Assembly: GCA_963716585.1 (NCBI GenBank)
Contig: CAVQTN010000002.1
Coordinates: forward strand, 434,001-498,000
DNA: 64,000 nt
Origin: JAICUY01 sp963716585
GTDB taxonomy: Bacteria; Chloroflexota; Limnocylindria; QHBO01
Direction of reading: 5' to 3'
Below the pieces are notes generated by a model. The model was not told where the DNA came from, did not search any database, and worked only from the letters and a program-made list of their open reading frames with translations. The translations under genes and the position numbers were made by a program. Below, piece by piece: positions 25,825 to 35,060 of the stretch (positions are counted from its first letter, which is position 1; each line of letters begins with the position of its first letter).

Positions 25825-28800
25825 ATGCCACCCCACGAGCCCGCCGAGGAGACGCGCATCGAGCGCGCGCTCGACAGCCTGAACGCCGGATACATCGCCG
25901 AGCTGTATGCGCAGTACCGGCGCGATCCGGCGAGCGTGGACCAGGAGTGGCGCAGTCTGTTCCAGTCCGGCGCCGGCGGCTTCGAGCCGGCTCCGCCGCA
26001 GAACCCACCGTCCGGCGGCAACGGTTCGGGCGCAGTCACCCAGGCGCCACCCGGGGCCACGCCGATCAAGGGACCGGCGGCGCGCCTGGCCTCGAACATG
26101 ACGGCCTCGCTCGCCGTCCCGACCGCGACCAGCTTCCGCGATTTGGACGTCGGGCTGCTCGAGTTGCGCCGGCGCGAGCTGAACGAGGCGATCGCGCCGA
26201 AGAAGGTGAGCTTCACGCACCTCATCGGCTGGGCCATCGTGCGCGCCGCGTCCGAGCAGCGCGCGATGACGCACTACTACACCGAGCAGGACGACCAGCC
26301 GATGCGCGTCGACCCCGGGGCCGTCAACCTCGGCCTGGCGGTCGACGTCGAGCGACGCGATGGCAGCCGCTTCCTGGTGGTGCCGGTCATCAAGGCCGCC
26401 GACGCCATGGATTTCGCGGGCTTCCACGCCCGCTACGAGGAGCTCGTCGACAGGGCACGCACCAACAAGCTCGGCCCGGACGACTTCGTGGGCGCGACCA
26501 TCAGCCTCACCAACCCGGGCACGCTGGGCACGACCTCCAGCGTGCCGCGGCTGATGCCGAAGCAGGGCACCATCGTGGCGACGGGGACCATCCGCGACGT
26601 GGGGCAGGCGCGGATGATGACCATCAGCAGCACGTACGACCACCGCATCATCCAGGGCGCCGAGTCGGGCACCTTCCTGCGACGCATCGACGCCGCGCTG
26701 AACGGCGAGGGCGACTTCTACGCCGGCGTCTTCGCCGCGCTCGGGGTGGCGCTGCGTCCGACGGCGCCGAAGGCGTCCACATCGGTCGATGCCGGGCAGC
26801 CTGCGGCCTACGAGGATCTCAAGGCGGTTGCCGCCGGCATGGCGCTGGTCAAGGCCTACCGCCATTTCGGGCACCTGGCCGCACACCTCGATCCGCTCGG
26901 CAGCGAGCCGCCGGGCGATCCGTCGCTGGATCCCGGGCCGCTCGGCCTCGATGAGCAGAACATGGCCCGTATCCCGGCCGAGCTGATGCGCATCTATGTT
27001 CCCGGCGCGACGCTGGCCGAGGCACTGCCGCACCTGCGTACCACCTATTGCGGGACGATCGCCTACGAAGTCGAGCACATCGCCAGCCACGAAGAGCGGC
27101 TGTGGCTACGGCAGGTGATCGAGGCAGGCAAACATCGCCAGGCCATGAGCACCGAGGCGCAGCAGCAGCTCCTGGAGCGGCTGACCCAGGTCGAAGGGCT
27201 CGAACAGTTCCTGCAGAAGGCCTACCTGGGCCAGAAGCGCTTCAGCATCGAAGGGCTCGACAGCATGGTCCCCATGCTCGACCTCATCCTGCGTCACGCG
27301 GCCAGGCAGGGGACGCGCGACGTGGTCATCGGCATGGCGCATCGCGGCCGGCTCAACGTGCTGGCGCACATCGTGGGCATCAGCTACGAGTCGATCCTGT
27401 CCGAGTTCGAGGCCGGCAAGGCTGGCACCGACGTCCACGCCCCGAAGGGCGGCCTGGACGACGTCAAGTACCACCTCGGCGCGGGCGGGACCTACCAGGC
27501 CCCGGACGGCGAGGTGCGCGTCGAGGTTGCTCCCAACCCGAGCCACCTGGAGGCGGTCGACCCGGTCGTCGAGGGACTTGCGCGTGCGCGCCAGACCGAC
27601 CGATCCGGCCCGCTGGCGAAGATCGACCACGCAGCCACCCTGCCGGTGCTGATCCACGGGGACGCCGCGTTCGCGGCGCAGGGCGTGGTCGCCGAGACGC
27701 TCAACCTGGGCCGGCTGCCTGGCTATGCCACCGGCGGCACGGTACACCTCATCTCGAACAACCAGATCGGGTTCACGACGGGCGCCGACGAGGGCCGTTC
27801 GACCGATTACTCGTCCGATCTGGCCAAGGGTTTCGACGCGCCCATCATCCACGTCAACGCCGACGACCCGGAGGCCTGCCTGGCCGCGGCGCGGCTGGCG
27901 ATGATGTACCACGACCAGTTCGGCAACGACGTGGTGATCGACCTGGTCGGCTACCGCCGCTACGGCCACAACGAGGGCGACGAGCCCGCCTACACCCAGC
28001 CGCAGATGTACGAGCGCATCACCTCGCATCCAACCGTCCGCTCGCTCTACCTCGAACAGCTGGTCGCCTCCGGCGCCGTCGCACAGGCCGATGCCGACGC
28101 TGCGCTGAAGGCGCTCAACCGCGACCTCGCCGCGCGACAGGCATCGCTGCGCAAGCGCGCTGTCGAGCCGGAGCTCGACCGCGGCTCCGATGCACTGCAA
28201 CCCGAAGTCGCCGGCGAGCCTGAGACTGCCGTTCCGGCGGAGACGCTGCGCTCGCTGAACGAGCAACTCAACGCGTGGCCATCGAACTTCAGCATCAACC
28301 CCAAGCTCGGCCGTCAGCTGGAGCGACATCGCGCCGCGCTGGAGAGTGATGAGCCGAAGATAGCCTGGGCGCAGGCGGAGTCGCTGGCCTTCGCCTCGCT
28401 GCTGCTGGACGGCACGCCCATCCGGCTGACCGGGCAGGACACGGTGCGCGGCACGTTCAGCCAGCGCCACCAGGCATTCCACGACGCTACGACCGGCACC
28501 CGGTACGTGCCGATCCAGCACCTCGACGGCGCGGCCGCCTCGTTCGAGCTGCACAACTCGCCGCTCTCCGAGTACGCCTGCCTGGGCTTCGAGTACGGCT
28601 ACGCCGTGACGGCGCCCGGGGCGCTGGTGATCTGGGAGGCTCAGTACGGTGACTTCGCCAATGGCGCCGAGATCATCATCGACCAGTTCATCATCGCGGG
28701 GCTCGCCAAGTGGCGGCAGACGTCGCGCTTGACCCTGCTGCTGCCGCACGGCTACGAGGGATCGGGTCCCGAGCACTCGTCGGCGCGCCTGGAGCGCTTC

Positions 28801-29397
28801 CTGGCGCTGGGCGCGGAGGGCAACATCCGGGTCGCCTACCCGACCACTCCCGGGCAGTATTTCCACCTCCTGCGACGCCAGGGGCTCCACGCCGAACTGC
28901 GTCCGCTGGTGATCATGACCCCCAAGTCGCTGCTGCGCCTGCCAGCCGCCGCGGCACGCTCGTCGGAGCTGTCGACCGGCCGGTTTCAGCCCGTGCTGGA
29001 CGATGCGGCCTACGGTGCCGACGACGGAGCCGACGCCGTGCGCCGCGTGGTGCTGTGCAGCGGCAAGGTCTACTACGACCTGGTCGGCTCGGAGCTGCGC
29101 GAGCGCCAAGCCGACCTCGCCGTGGTGCGCGTCGAGCGCCTCTACCCCTTCCCGACCGAGGAGCTGCGAGCCGTGCTCGCCCGCTATCCGAAGATGGAGA
29201 AGGTTTCCTGGGTGCAGGAGGAGCCGCGCAACATGGGCGCCCGCAAGTTCGTGATGCCACGCATCCGTCACCTGGTGCCGTACAAGATCCCGCTCGGCGA
29301 CATCTCGCGACCGGAGCGCTCGCGGCCGGCGGAAGGCTACCCGGCCGCGCACGCGGCAGAACAGCAGCGCATCGTGCGCGAGGCGCTCACCGAGTAG
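25825..29397 (+). CDS. multifunctional 2-oxoglutarate dehydrogenase E1/E2 (Kgd type)
   Basis: This 1190-aa single-chain enzyme of the TCA cycle resembles mycobacterial Kgd (about 1230 aa). The N-terminal segment (GYIAELYAQYRRDP) is the E1-binding tail. Residues of about 85-330 form a succinyltransferase catalytic domain ending in the YDHRIIQGAESG active site. From about 340 on is the ThDP-dependent E1 domain, with GMAHRGRLNVLAHI, HGDAAFAAQG, NNQIGFTT and YGHNEGDEPAYTQP. There is no lipoyl domain, so a separate lipoylated E2 would be needed for succinyl-CoA formation. A TATCCT box 9 nt before the ATG suggests leaderless expression. thrC begins immediately after its stop. Confidence 0.95.
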   Translation: MPPHEPAEETRIERALDSLNAGYIAELYAQYRRDPASVDQEWRSLFQSGAGGFEPAPPQNPPSGGNGSGAVTQAPPGATPIKGPAARLASNMTASLAVPTATSFRDLDVGLLELRRRELNEAIAPKKVSFTHLIGWAIVRAASEQRAMTHYYTEQDDQPMRVDPGAVNLGLAVDVERRDGSRFLVVPVIKAADAMDFAGFHARYEELVDRARTNKLGPDDFVGATISLTNPGTLGTTSSVPRLMPKQGTIVATGTIRDVGQARMMTISSTYDHRIIQGAESGTFLRRIDAALNGEGDFYAGVFAALGVALRPTAPKASTSVDAGQPAAYEDLKAVAAGMALVKAYRHFGHLAAHLDPLGSEPPGDPSLDPGPLGLDEQNMARIPAELMRIYVPGATLAEALPHLRTTYCGTIAYEVEHIASHEERLWLRQVIEAGKHRQAMSTEAQQQLLERLTQVEGLEQFLQKAYLGQKRFSIEGLDSMVPMLDLILRHAARQGTRDVVIGMAHRGRLNVLAHIVGISYESILSEFEAGKAGTDVHAPKGGLDDVKYHLGAGGTYQAPDGEVRVEVAPNPSHLEAVDPVVEGLARARQTDRSGPLAKIDHAATLPVLIHGDAAFAAQGVVAETLNLGRLPGYATGGTVHLISNNQIGFTTGADEGRSTDYSSDLAKGFDAPIIHVNADDPEACLAAARLAMMYHDQFGNDVVIDLVGYRRYGHNEGDEPAYTQPQMYERITSHPTVRSLYLEQLVASGAVAQADADAALKALNRDLAARQASLRKRAVEPELDRGSDALQPEVAGEPETAVPAETLRSLNEQLNAWPSNFSINPKLGRQLERHRAALESDEPKIAWAQAESLAFASLLLDGTPIRLTGQDTVRGTFSQRHQAFHDATTGTRYVPIQHLDGAAASFELHNSPLSEYACLGFEYGYAVTAPGALVIWEAQYGDFANGAEIIIDQFIIAGLAKWRQTSRLTLLLPHGYEGSGPEHSSARLERFLALGAEGNIRVAYPTTPGQYFHLLRRQGLHAELRPLVIMTPKSLLRLPAAAARSSELSTGRFQPVLDDAAYGADDGADAVRRVVLCSGKVYYDLVGSELRERQADLAVVRVERLYPFPTEELRAVLARYPKMEKVSWVQEEPRNMGARKFVMPRIRHLVPYKIPLGDISRPERSRPAEGYPAAHAAEQQRIVREALTE

Positions 29398-30441
29398 ATG
29401 CCCCTGCTCGAGCACTACCGGGACCTCCTGGCGCGCCCCGGCGAGCGCTTCTCGGTGACCCTCGGCGAGGGCGGCACGCCGCTGATCCATGCGCGCCGGC
29501 TTGGTGCACAGCTGGGCCTTGACGAGCTGCACCTCAAGTTCGAGGGCACCAACCCGACGGGCAGCTTCAAGGACCGCGGGATGGTGCTGGCGGTCAACCG
29601 GGCGCTGGCCGGCGGGGCGCGTGCCATCGTCTGCGCCTCGACCGGCAATACCTCGGCCTCGGCGGCGGCCTACGCGGCGGCCGCCGGCCTGGCCTGTTTC
29701 GTGGTGCTGCCGGCGGGCAAGGTGGCGCGCGGCAAACTGGCCCAGGCGCTGGCCGGTGGGGCGCGGCTGATCAGCGTCGACGGCAACTTCGACGAGGCGC
29801 TCGACACCGTCCGCCGGCTGGGAGAGGAAGGAGCGGCGGTCGTCGTCAACAGCACCAACCCGGACCGCATCGCCGGGCAGCAGACGGCGGCCTGGGAGAT
29901 CGTGGACGAGTTGGGCCATGCGCCCGAGTGCCTGGCGCTGCCGGTCGGCAACGCCGGCAACATCACGGCCTACTGGCGGGGATTCACCCGGTACTCCGAA
30001 GAGGGCCTGGCCGTGACTCGGCCACGCATGCTCGGCTTCCAGGCGGCTGGCGCGGCGCCGATCGTCAACGGCGCGGCGGTGGAGCGGCCGGACACGGTGG
30101 CGACCGCCATCCGCATCGGCCGACCGGCGTCATGGCAGGGCGCCACCGAGGCCAGGGACGAGTCGGGCGGCAGCATCGAAGCGGTCACCGACGACCAGAT
30201 CCTGGATGCACAGCGGCGCATCGCGGAGCTGGAAGGGATCTTCTGCGAGCCGGCCTCGGCGGCGAGCGTGGCCGGGGTGCGGCGGTTGGCCGAAGCGCGG
30301 CGACTGCATCGGTCCGAGACGGTCGTCTGCGTCCTGACCGGCCACGGGCTCAAGGATCCGGACATCATCGCCGTCGAGGAAGGGTCGCTCACGACGGTGG
30401 CGCCGGACCTTGGCTCGGTGCGGCGCGCGATGGGTCTCTAG
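29398..30441 (+). CDS. threonine synthase
   Basis: This 347-aa fold-type II PLP enzyme converts O-phosphohomoserine to threonine. PLP Lys is in NPTGSFKDRGM (about 58), with ASTGNTSASAAAY for phosphate binding and PVGNAGNITAYW as the glycine loop. The ATG directly abuts the kgd stop, so the two are co-transcribed. The partner homoserine kinase thrB is about 8 kb away. The length fits the short (class II) bacterial threonine synthases. Confidence 0.93.
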   Translation: MPLLEHYRDLLARPGERFSVTLGEGGTPLIHARRLGAQLGLDELHLKFEGTNPTGSFKDRGMVLAVNRALAGGARAIVCASTGNTSASAAAYAAAAGLACFVVLPAGKVARGKLAQALAGGARLISVDGNFDEALDTVRRLGEEGAAVVVNSTNPDRIAGQQTAAWEIVDELGHAPECLALPVGNAGNITAYWRGFTRYSEEGLAVTRPRMLGFQAAGAAPIVNGAAVERPDTVATAIRIGRPASWQGATEARDESGGSIEAVTDDQILDAQRRIAELEGIFCEPASAASVAGVRRLAEARRLHRSETVVCVLTGHGLKDPDIIAVEEGSLTTVAPDLGSVRRAMGL

Positions 30442-30448
30442 GCCTGGG

Positions 30449-30850
30449 CTAGTAGCAGCCGCACGCGTTCAGGACTGCGTCGACGAACTCGTCGGGCGGT
30501 GCGTTCTTGGGGACGAATGCCGAGCCGCGCCGCTCGAGCGCGGGATCGTCGGCCGGGTTGGACCAGCCCATCAGCACGATGCGGGTCATTGGCCATGCCA
30601 TCTCGATCCCGTTGAGGAACCCGGTGCCTGCCGCCACGTCCGGCAGGTGCGGATCGACCAGGATGACGGTCGGCTCCTTGAGGGCCACGATCTCCAGCGC
30701 CGTTCGGACATCACCGGCGCTGCCCACCACTTCGACCAGCCCGGACAGGCGCAGCGCCTCGCCCAGGCTCTGCTGCACGCGACGATCCGCGTCCACGATC
30801 ACGACGCGTGGTTTCTGGGTAGGGTCAGCCGAAGGCTGCGCGGTGGCCAT
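30449..30850 (-). CDS. stand-alone receiver-domain response regulator
   Basis: This 133-aa protein is almost entirely a receiver domain: VVIVDADRRVQQ at the start, phospho-acceptor Asp in VILVDPHLPD (about 62) and Lys in AFVPKNAPPDEF. There is no output domain. It ends CGCY. It is 63 bp downstream of the large NarL-type kinase gene on the same strand and may be its phosphate sink or partner. A TACCCT box sits 7 nt upstream of the ATG. Confidence 0.85.
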   Translation of the reverse strand: MATAQPSADPTQKPRVVIVDADRRVQQSLGEALRLSGLVEVVGSAGDVRTALEIVALKEPTVILVDPHLPDVAAGTGFLNGIEMAWPMTRIVLMGWSNPADDPALERRGSAFVPKNAPPDEFVDAVLNACGCY

Positions 30851-30913
30851 GCCCCGAAGGGTAAGCCGGGCTCGGTCGGCCGGTCATGCAGCATGCCGCC
30901 GCGACGGCCTACG

Positions 30914-33900
30914 TCATTCGGCCGGGGTCGCTCCGGTGGCCGTGCTGTGCCCTGCTGCCACGCCGGCCGAGGTGGCGGGCGCACCGTCACGCGGCTTCAC
31001 CCGCACCTCGACGTTGATCCGCGTTCCGCTGCCCAGCCTGGAGCTGATGCTCAGCCTGCCTCGGATGGCATCTGCCCGCTGGCGCATGCCGTGCAGCCCC
31101 AGGTGACCACGGGCAACCCGATCCGGGTCGAACCCGGTGCCATCGTCTTCGATACTCAGCAGCAGCCGGTTTCGCTGGCGACTGAGCGAGATTCGCGCCG
31201 CGTGCGCGTTGGCGTGCTTGACCACGTTGTGCAGCGCCTCCTGCGTGATGCGGTAGAGCGCCTCCTCGACGTCGAGCGGCGGACGTTCGAAGTCATCGGC
31301 CGGGCAGCTGAGCTCGACCACCAGGCCGGTGCGGCCCTGGACCGCGGCCGCATGGGTGCGAATCGCCTGGACCAGCCCGTCCTGCTCCAGGCTCGCCGGC
31401 CGCAGCTCGAAGATGAGCGTGCGCATCTCGGCAAGGGCATCACGCTGCAGGTCGCGAAGGTCCGCCAGCTTCTGACGCGCTGCCTCGGGATCGCTGTCGA
31501 GCAGGATCTCCAGGCTGCGCGCGGTGAGGCCCATGCTGAACAGCGCCTGCGTCACCGAGTCATGCAGCTCGCGCGCCAGGTTCGCACGCTCCCCGCTGGC
31601 TGCAAGCTCGGCTGCCTGGCGGCGCAGATCGCGCTCCAGGCGCTCTCGCTGCCCAACGTCGCGCACGGCGCCATGAGCGCCAGCGAATCGGCCGTCGGCG
31701 AGGCTGGCCATCATGTTGATCTCGACCGGGATGGTGCTGCCATCCGAGCGCAGCAGCTCGATGCGCATCTGCTGCTCCACCGCCGGGTCGGCGCGCATGC
31801 GGTCCCATCGCTCGAGTGCGATGGGGATCGAGTCCGGCGCGGTCATGCGCTCCCAGTGCACGCCCAGCAGCTCCTCGGGGCGATAGCCGGCCATGTGCTG
31901 CACCGAGTCGCTGACGAAGGTGAAGTGGCCGTCCTCGTCGCAGGCCCAGATCATGTCCGGCGAGTTGTCGACCAGGTATCGATATCGCCGCTCCGACTCC
32001 TGCAGCTCGTCATACAGCCGGGCATTGGTGACCGCGATCGCCGCCTGCGACGCGAACAGCTGCACGAGCTCGAAGTCCTTGTCCGTGAAGAAGACGGCCT
32101 CACCGCCGATGCGGCTGATGTTCAGGGCGCCGATGACCTCGCCATCGGAGACGAGCGGCACGATGGCCACGGCCTCAGGCTCGCTGAGGGTCCCGGGGAT
32201 CTGGATGGCGCGCGGGTCGTCGAGCGCCTCGTTGGCCAACAACGGCTCCCCGTGCTCGACCACCCAGTCGATCATCCCGGCGCCGAAGGGGATGTCGAAG
32301 CTCATCACCTCGTCGGCGTGCTGGTCGCGTGATAGCACGGGGCGCAGCAGCCGGGCCTCGCGGTCGACCCGGTAGATGCTCAGGTTGTCGTAGGCGACCA
32401 CCTTCTTGAGACCCGACGCGATCGCCTCGAACACGTCGGTCGGATCGAGCGTGGACAGCAACCGCTGGTTGATCTCCAGCAGCCGCTGCTGCGACTCGAG
32501 CTGTCGCTCCAGCTGGGTCGACTGCTCGCGCAGGTTGGTCTCCAGGCGCTCCTGCTCGGTCACATCACGAACCGAGCCGTGGGCGCCGGTGAACTTGCCA
32601 TCCGACTGGGTGCCCATCATGGTGATCTCGACCGGCGCTCGCTGGCCATCGGCCAGCGGCAGGCTGATGCGCAGCCGCTGCTCCTGGTCCGGTCGCTCGC
32701 CGAGCGCGCGGAAAGCGGCCTCGGTCGCGGGCAGCGTCGCCTCATCGGTCAGGACCTGGAAAGGCCTGCCCAGCAGGTCCTCTGGCTTCCAACCGGTGCG
32801 GCGCTCCAGCGAATCGGAGAGGAAGGTGAGGCGGCCCTTGGCGTCCACCGACCAGACGATGTCCGGCGAATTGTCGACGAGGTGCCGGTAGCGGCGCTCC
32901 GAATCGTGCAGGCCCTCGTAGAGCCGAGCGTTGGAGACGGCCACCGCTCCCTGGTCGGCCAGCTGCTGCAGCAGGTCCAACTCCTCCGCGGTGAACTCGT
33001 GCGGCTCCTCGAACGAAACTGCCAGGGTACCGATCGTGCCCACCTCCGGCGCGCGCAGCGGCGCGACTGCCACTCCCCGCAGGCGCAGCCGCGCGGCAGT
33101 GGCATGGTCGTCCGGCTCGTGCGGGATCCTCTGGTCGACGTCGTAATCAGAAGTCCAGACCACCTCGCCTCGCTCGGCTGCCAGCCCGTTGATGCCTCCG
33201 GGGATCGGGAACTCCTGGGTGCGCAGCCAGGCGTGCGTCTCGGCATCAAGGTCGCCGGCCACGACGGCCGGCTGCAGGACGGGACGCCCGTCCATCACCA
33301 GCGATAGGTGCGCGCCATCTGACGCCAGAAGTCGACGTGCATCATCGACCACGCTCTGCAGCACCTCGTCCGGCCGGCGCATGGCCGTGATGCGTGCCGC
33401 GATCTGGCCCAACGTGCGGCGCGCCTCGAACTGGCGGGCGAGCTCCTCGGCCTGGCGGCGCAGGTCGTGCTCCAGCCGGTCGACCTCGGTCATGTCGCGG
33501 ATGGAGCCGTGCGCGCCCATGCTCCTCCCCTCGGCCAGCAGCTCACGACCACGCAGCTCCACGGGGAAGACCTGACCGTGGCGGTGGAGCATCCGGTAAC
33601 GGTGCCGCTGCTCGCCGCTCGATCCCTGCGCGGCGCGCCAGTTTGCCTGGAAATCGTCGCGGTCCTGGGGCGCGACCAGTAGCGACCAATGCCGCCCGCT
33701 CAGCTCGGCAGGCGTCCAGCCGCTCAGCTGGGTCAGCGTCTCGGACAGGTAGGTGAAGTTGCCATGCGCATCCGTCGCCCAGATAACGTCCGGCGAATGC
33801 TCGACCAGGTAGCGGTAGCGCTCCTCCGAGACCGTCAGCGCGTGCATCAGTCGCTGGTTGGCGAGGGTCACCGCCGCGTGCTCGGCGAGCGCCCGCAGCA

Positions 33901-34342
33901 GGCCGATCTGCGCCTCGTCGAACGGCTTCGGGTGACGCAGATAGGCGCCCAGCGCACCGAGCACCTCGCCGTCGGCGACCAGCGGGGCGACCGCCATGGC
34001 CCGCATGCGTGCCCGTCGCGCGATGTTGTCCGCCGCTGAAGCATGCCCGAATGCACGGTCCGAGAGGTAGTCGCCGGTGGTGATCACCTGGGAGCGGGCA
34101 ACCGCCGTGCCGAACATGCCCTTGCCGAGCGGCAGCTCGATCTCGCGGATCAGCTTGGCCGCGGCGGCGTCGGTGATGCCCGCGTCGGTGGCGCAGCGCA
34201 GCACGCCGCGCTCGGCATCGACCAGGTAGATCATCGCGCCGTCGGCATGCAGCAGCCGCGTCGCCTCCTCCACCGCGTGCTGCAGCGGCCCGGTGAGCGG
34301 CTCTGCGACCGACGAGGGGATCCCCGCGGATTGAATGGCCAT
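30914..34342 (-). CDS. GAF/PAS multi-sensor NarL-type histidine kinase
   Basis: This 1142-aa cytosolic kinase has three GAF-PAS pairs: GAF about 15-165, PAS 170-290, GAF about 310-460, PAS 465-590, GAF about 610-760 and PAS 765-890. Each PAS carries RYRYLVEHSPD- or RYRHLVDNSPD-like openings. A HisKA_3 dimerisation domain follows with the phospho-acceptor in NLARELHDSVTQALFSMGL, then a HATPase domain (IEDDGTGFDP). It is intact, unlike the other multi-GAF kinase. The likely partner is the cyclase-receiver-LuxR protein encoded 0.7 kb away. TATCCT lies 7 nt before the ATG and no Shine-Dalgarno is seen. Confidence 0.92.
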   Translation of the reverse strand: MAIQSAGIPSSVAEPLTGPLQHAVEEATRLLHADGAMIYLVDAERGVLRCATDAGITDAAAAKLIREIELPLGKGMFGTAVARSQVITTGDYLSDRAFGHASAADNIARRARMRAMAVAPLVADGEVLGALGAYLRHPKPFDEAQIGLLRALAEHAAVTLANQRLMHALTVSEERYRYLVEHSPDVIWATDAHGNFTYLSETLTQLSGWTPAELSGRHWSLLVAPQDRDDFQANWRAAQGSSGEQRHRYRMLHRHGQVFPVELRGRELLAEGRSMGAHGSIRDMTEVDRLEHDLRRQAEELARQFEARRTLGQIAARITAMRRPDEVLQSVVDDARRLLASDGAHLSLVMDGRPVLQPAVVAGDLDAETHAWLRTQEFPIPGGINGLAAERGEVVWTSDYDVDQRIPHEPDDHATAARLRLRGVAVAPLRAPEVGTIGTLAVSFEEPHEFTAEELDLLQQLADQGAVAVSNARLYEGLHDSERRYRHLVDNSPDIVWSVDAKGRLTFLSDSLERRTGWKPEDLLGRPFQVLTDEATLPATEAAFRALGERPDQEQRLRISLPLADGQRAPVEITMMGTQSDGKFTGAHGSVRDVTEQERLETNLREQSTQLERQLESQQRLLEINQRLLSTLDPTDVFEAIASGLKKVVAYDNLSIYRVDREARLLRPVLSRDQHADEVMSFDIPFGAGMIDWVVEHGEPLLANEALDDPRAIQIPGTLSEPEAVAIVPLVSDGEVIGALNISRIGGEAVFFTDKDFELVQLFASQAAIAVTNARLYDELQESERRYRYLVDNSPDMIWACDEDGHFTFVSDSVQHMAGYRPEELLGVHWERMTAPDSIPIALERWDRMRADPAVEQQMRIELLRSDGSTIPVEINMMASLADGRFAGAHGAVRDVGQRERLERDLRRQAAELAASGERANLARELHDSVTQALFSMGLTARSLEILLDSDPEAARQKLADLRDLQRDALAEMRTLIFELRPASLEQDGLVQAIRTHAAAVQGRTGLVVELSCPADDFERPPLDVEEALYRITQEALHNVVKHANAHAARISLSRQRNRLLLSIEDDGTGFDPDRVARGHLGLHGMRQRADAIRGRLSISSRLGSGTRINVEVRVKPRDGAPATSAGVAAGHSTATGATPAE

Positions 34343-34555
34343 CGGCCGCAGGATACGCGATCGCTCCCGAGACCCGAAACGGCCGCTTCCGGCAGGTCGC
34401 CTACGTCATCCGTCGTGCGCGCCGGCTGCGTCGCATGCCGTGTGGCGCCTGGGCGCGTTGCCTGATTTCAGCGGAGGTCGCGCGCCGCAGACTCGTCACC
34501 AACGACGACGCCGATCCACGGCGCCGGGGAAGTCACCAACCAAGGAGGTCCCGCA

Positions 34556-34981
34556 GTGAACACTGCAGCCACGAAGAGCCGCACCGCTGGCGCGGTGCTC
34601 ACCGCCGCGATCGTCGCGCTGACCCTGTCGACCGCCTATATCCACGCAACCCTGGGCGGCCTGCTGTTCACGCTCAACGCCCTCGGCTACGTCGGCCTGG
34701 CGGCCGCCATCGTCGTGGGAGCTGCCGCTCCGCACCCGCTCGTCGCCCGTTTCAGCTGGCTGCCGCGGCTGGGCCTGGTCGGCTACGCGGCGACGGCCAT
34801 CGTCGCCTGGGCGATCATGGGGCCGTACTTCTCCACCGCCTACATCGCCAAGGCGATCGAGGTGGGCCTGATCACCCTGCTGGTGGTCGACAGCATCCGC
34901 GTCTACGGCAGCCCCATGGCGATGATCCGCCAGGCTCTCGCCTCGGTCTTCGGACGAAACGCGGAGACCGCCGGGGCGTAG
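34556..34981 (+). CDS. small membrane protein, 141 aa
   Basis: This 141-aa integral membrane protein has four hydrophobic segments and a short cytosolic tail. It starts at the GTG at 34556, behind a full AAGGAGGT with a 6-nt gap. It is divergent from the large kinase and followed by a strong hairpin at 35009-35034, so it is a single-gene unit. No conserved family was recognised. Confidence 0.8.
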   Translation: MNTAATKSRTAGAVLTAAIVALTLSTAYIHATLGGLLFTLNALGYVGLAAAIVVGAAAPHPLVARFSWLPRLGLVGYAATAIVAWAIMGPYFSTAYIAKAIEVGLITLLVVDSIRVYGSPMAMIRQALASVFGRNAETAGA

Positions 34982-35008
34982 CGGCTCGGCACCAACCCTC
35001 TCTTCCGC

Positions 35009-35034
35009 ACGGCGGGCCGGCAACGGCCCGCCGT
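35009..35034. terminator. strong GC hairpin with GCAA tetraloop
   Basis: ACGGCGGGCCG and CGGCCCGCCGT form a perfect 11-bp stem closed by a GCAA tetraloop, followed by a short TT on the + strand. It lies between the small membrane protein gene (+, ending 34981) and the LuxR fusion gene (-, ending 35061), so it can serve both convergent transcripts. Confidence 0.75.
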
Positions 35035-35060
35035 TTCGCTGCGCCACAGGTCGTCGCGAA

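Noticed and set aside
27106..29919. Very long open frame (937 codons) on the strand opposite kgd and thrC
   Set aside because: It is a codon-bias shadow of GC-rich genes: Arg/His/Gly-rich translation, no motifs, and it spans two real genes.
30410..32332. 640-codon + frame opposite the GAF/PAS kinase
   Set aside because: It is antisense to conserved PAS/GAF and kinase domains; the translation has no recognisable domain and biased composition.
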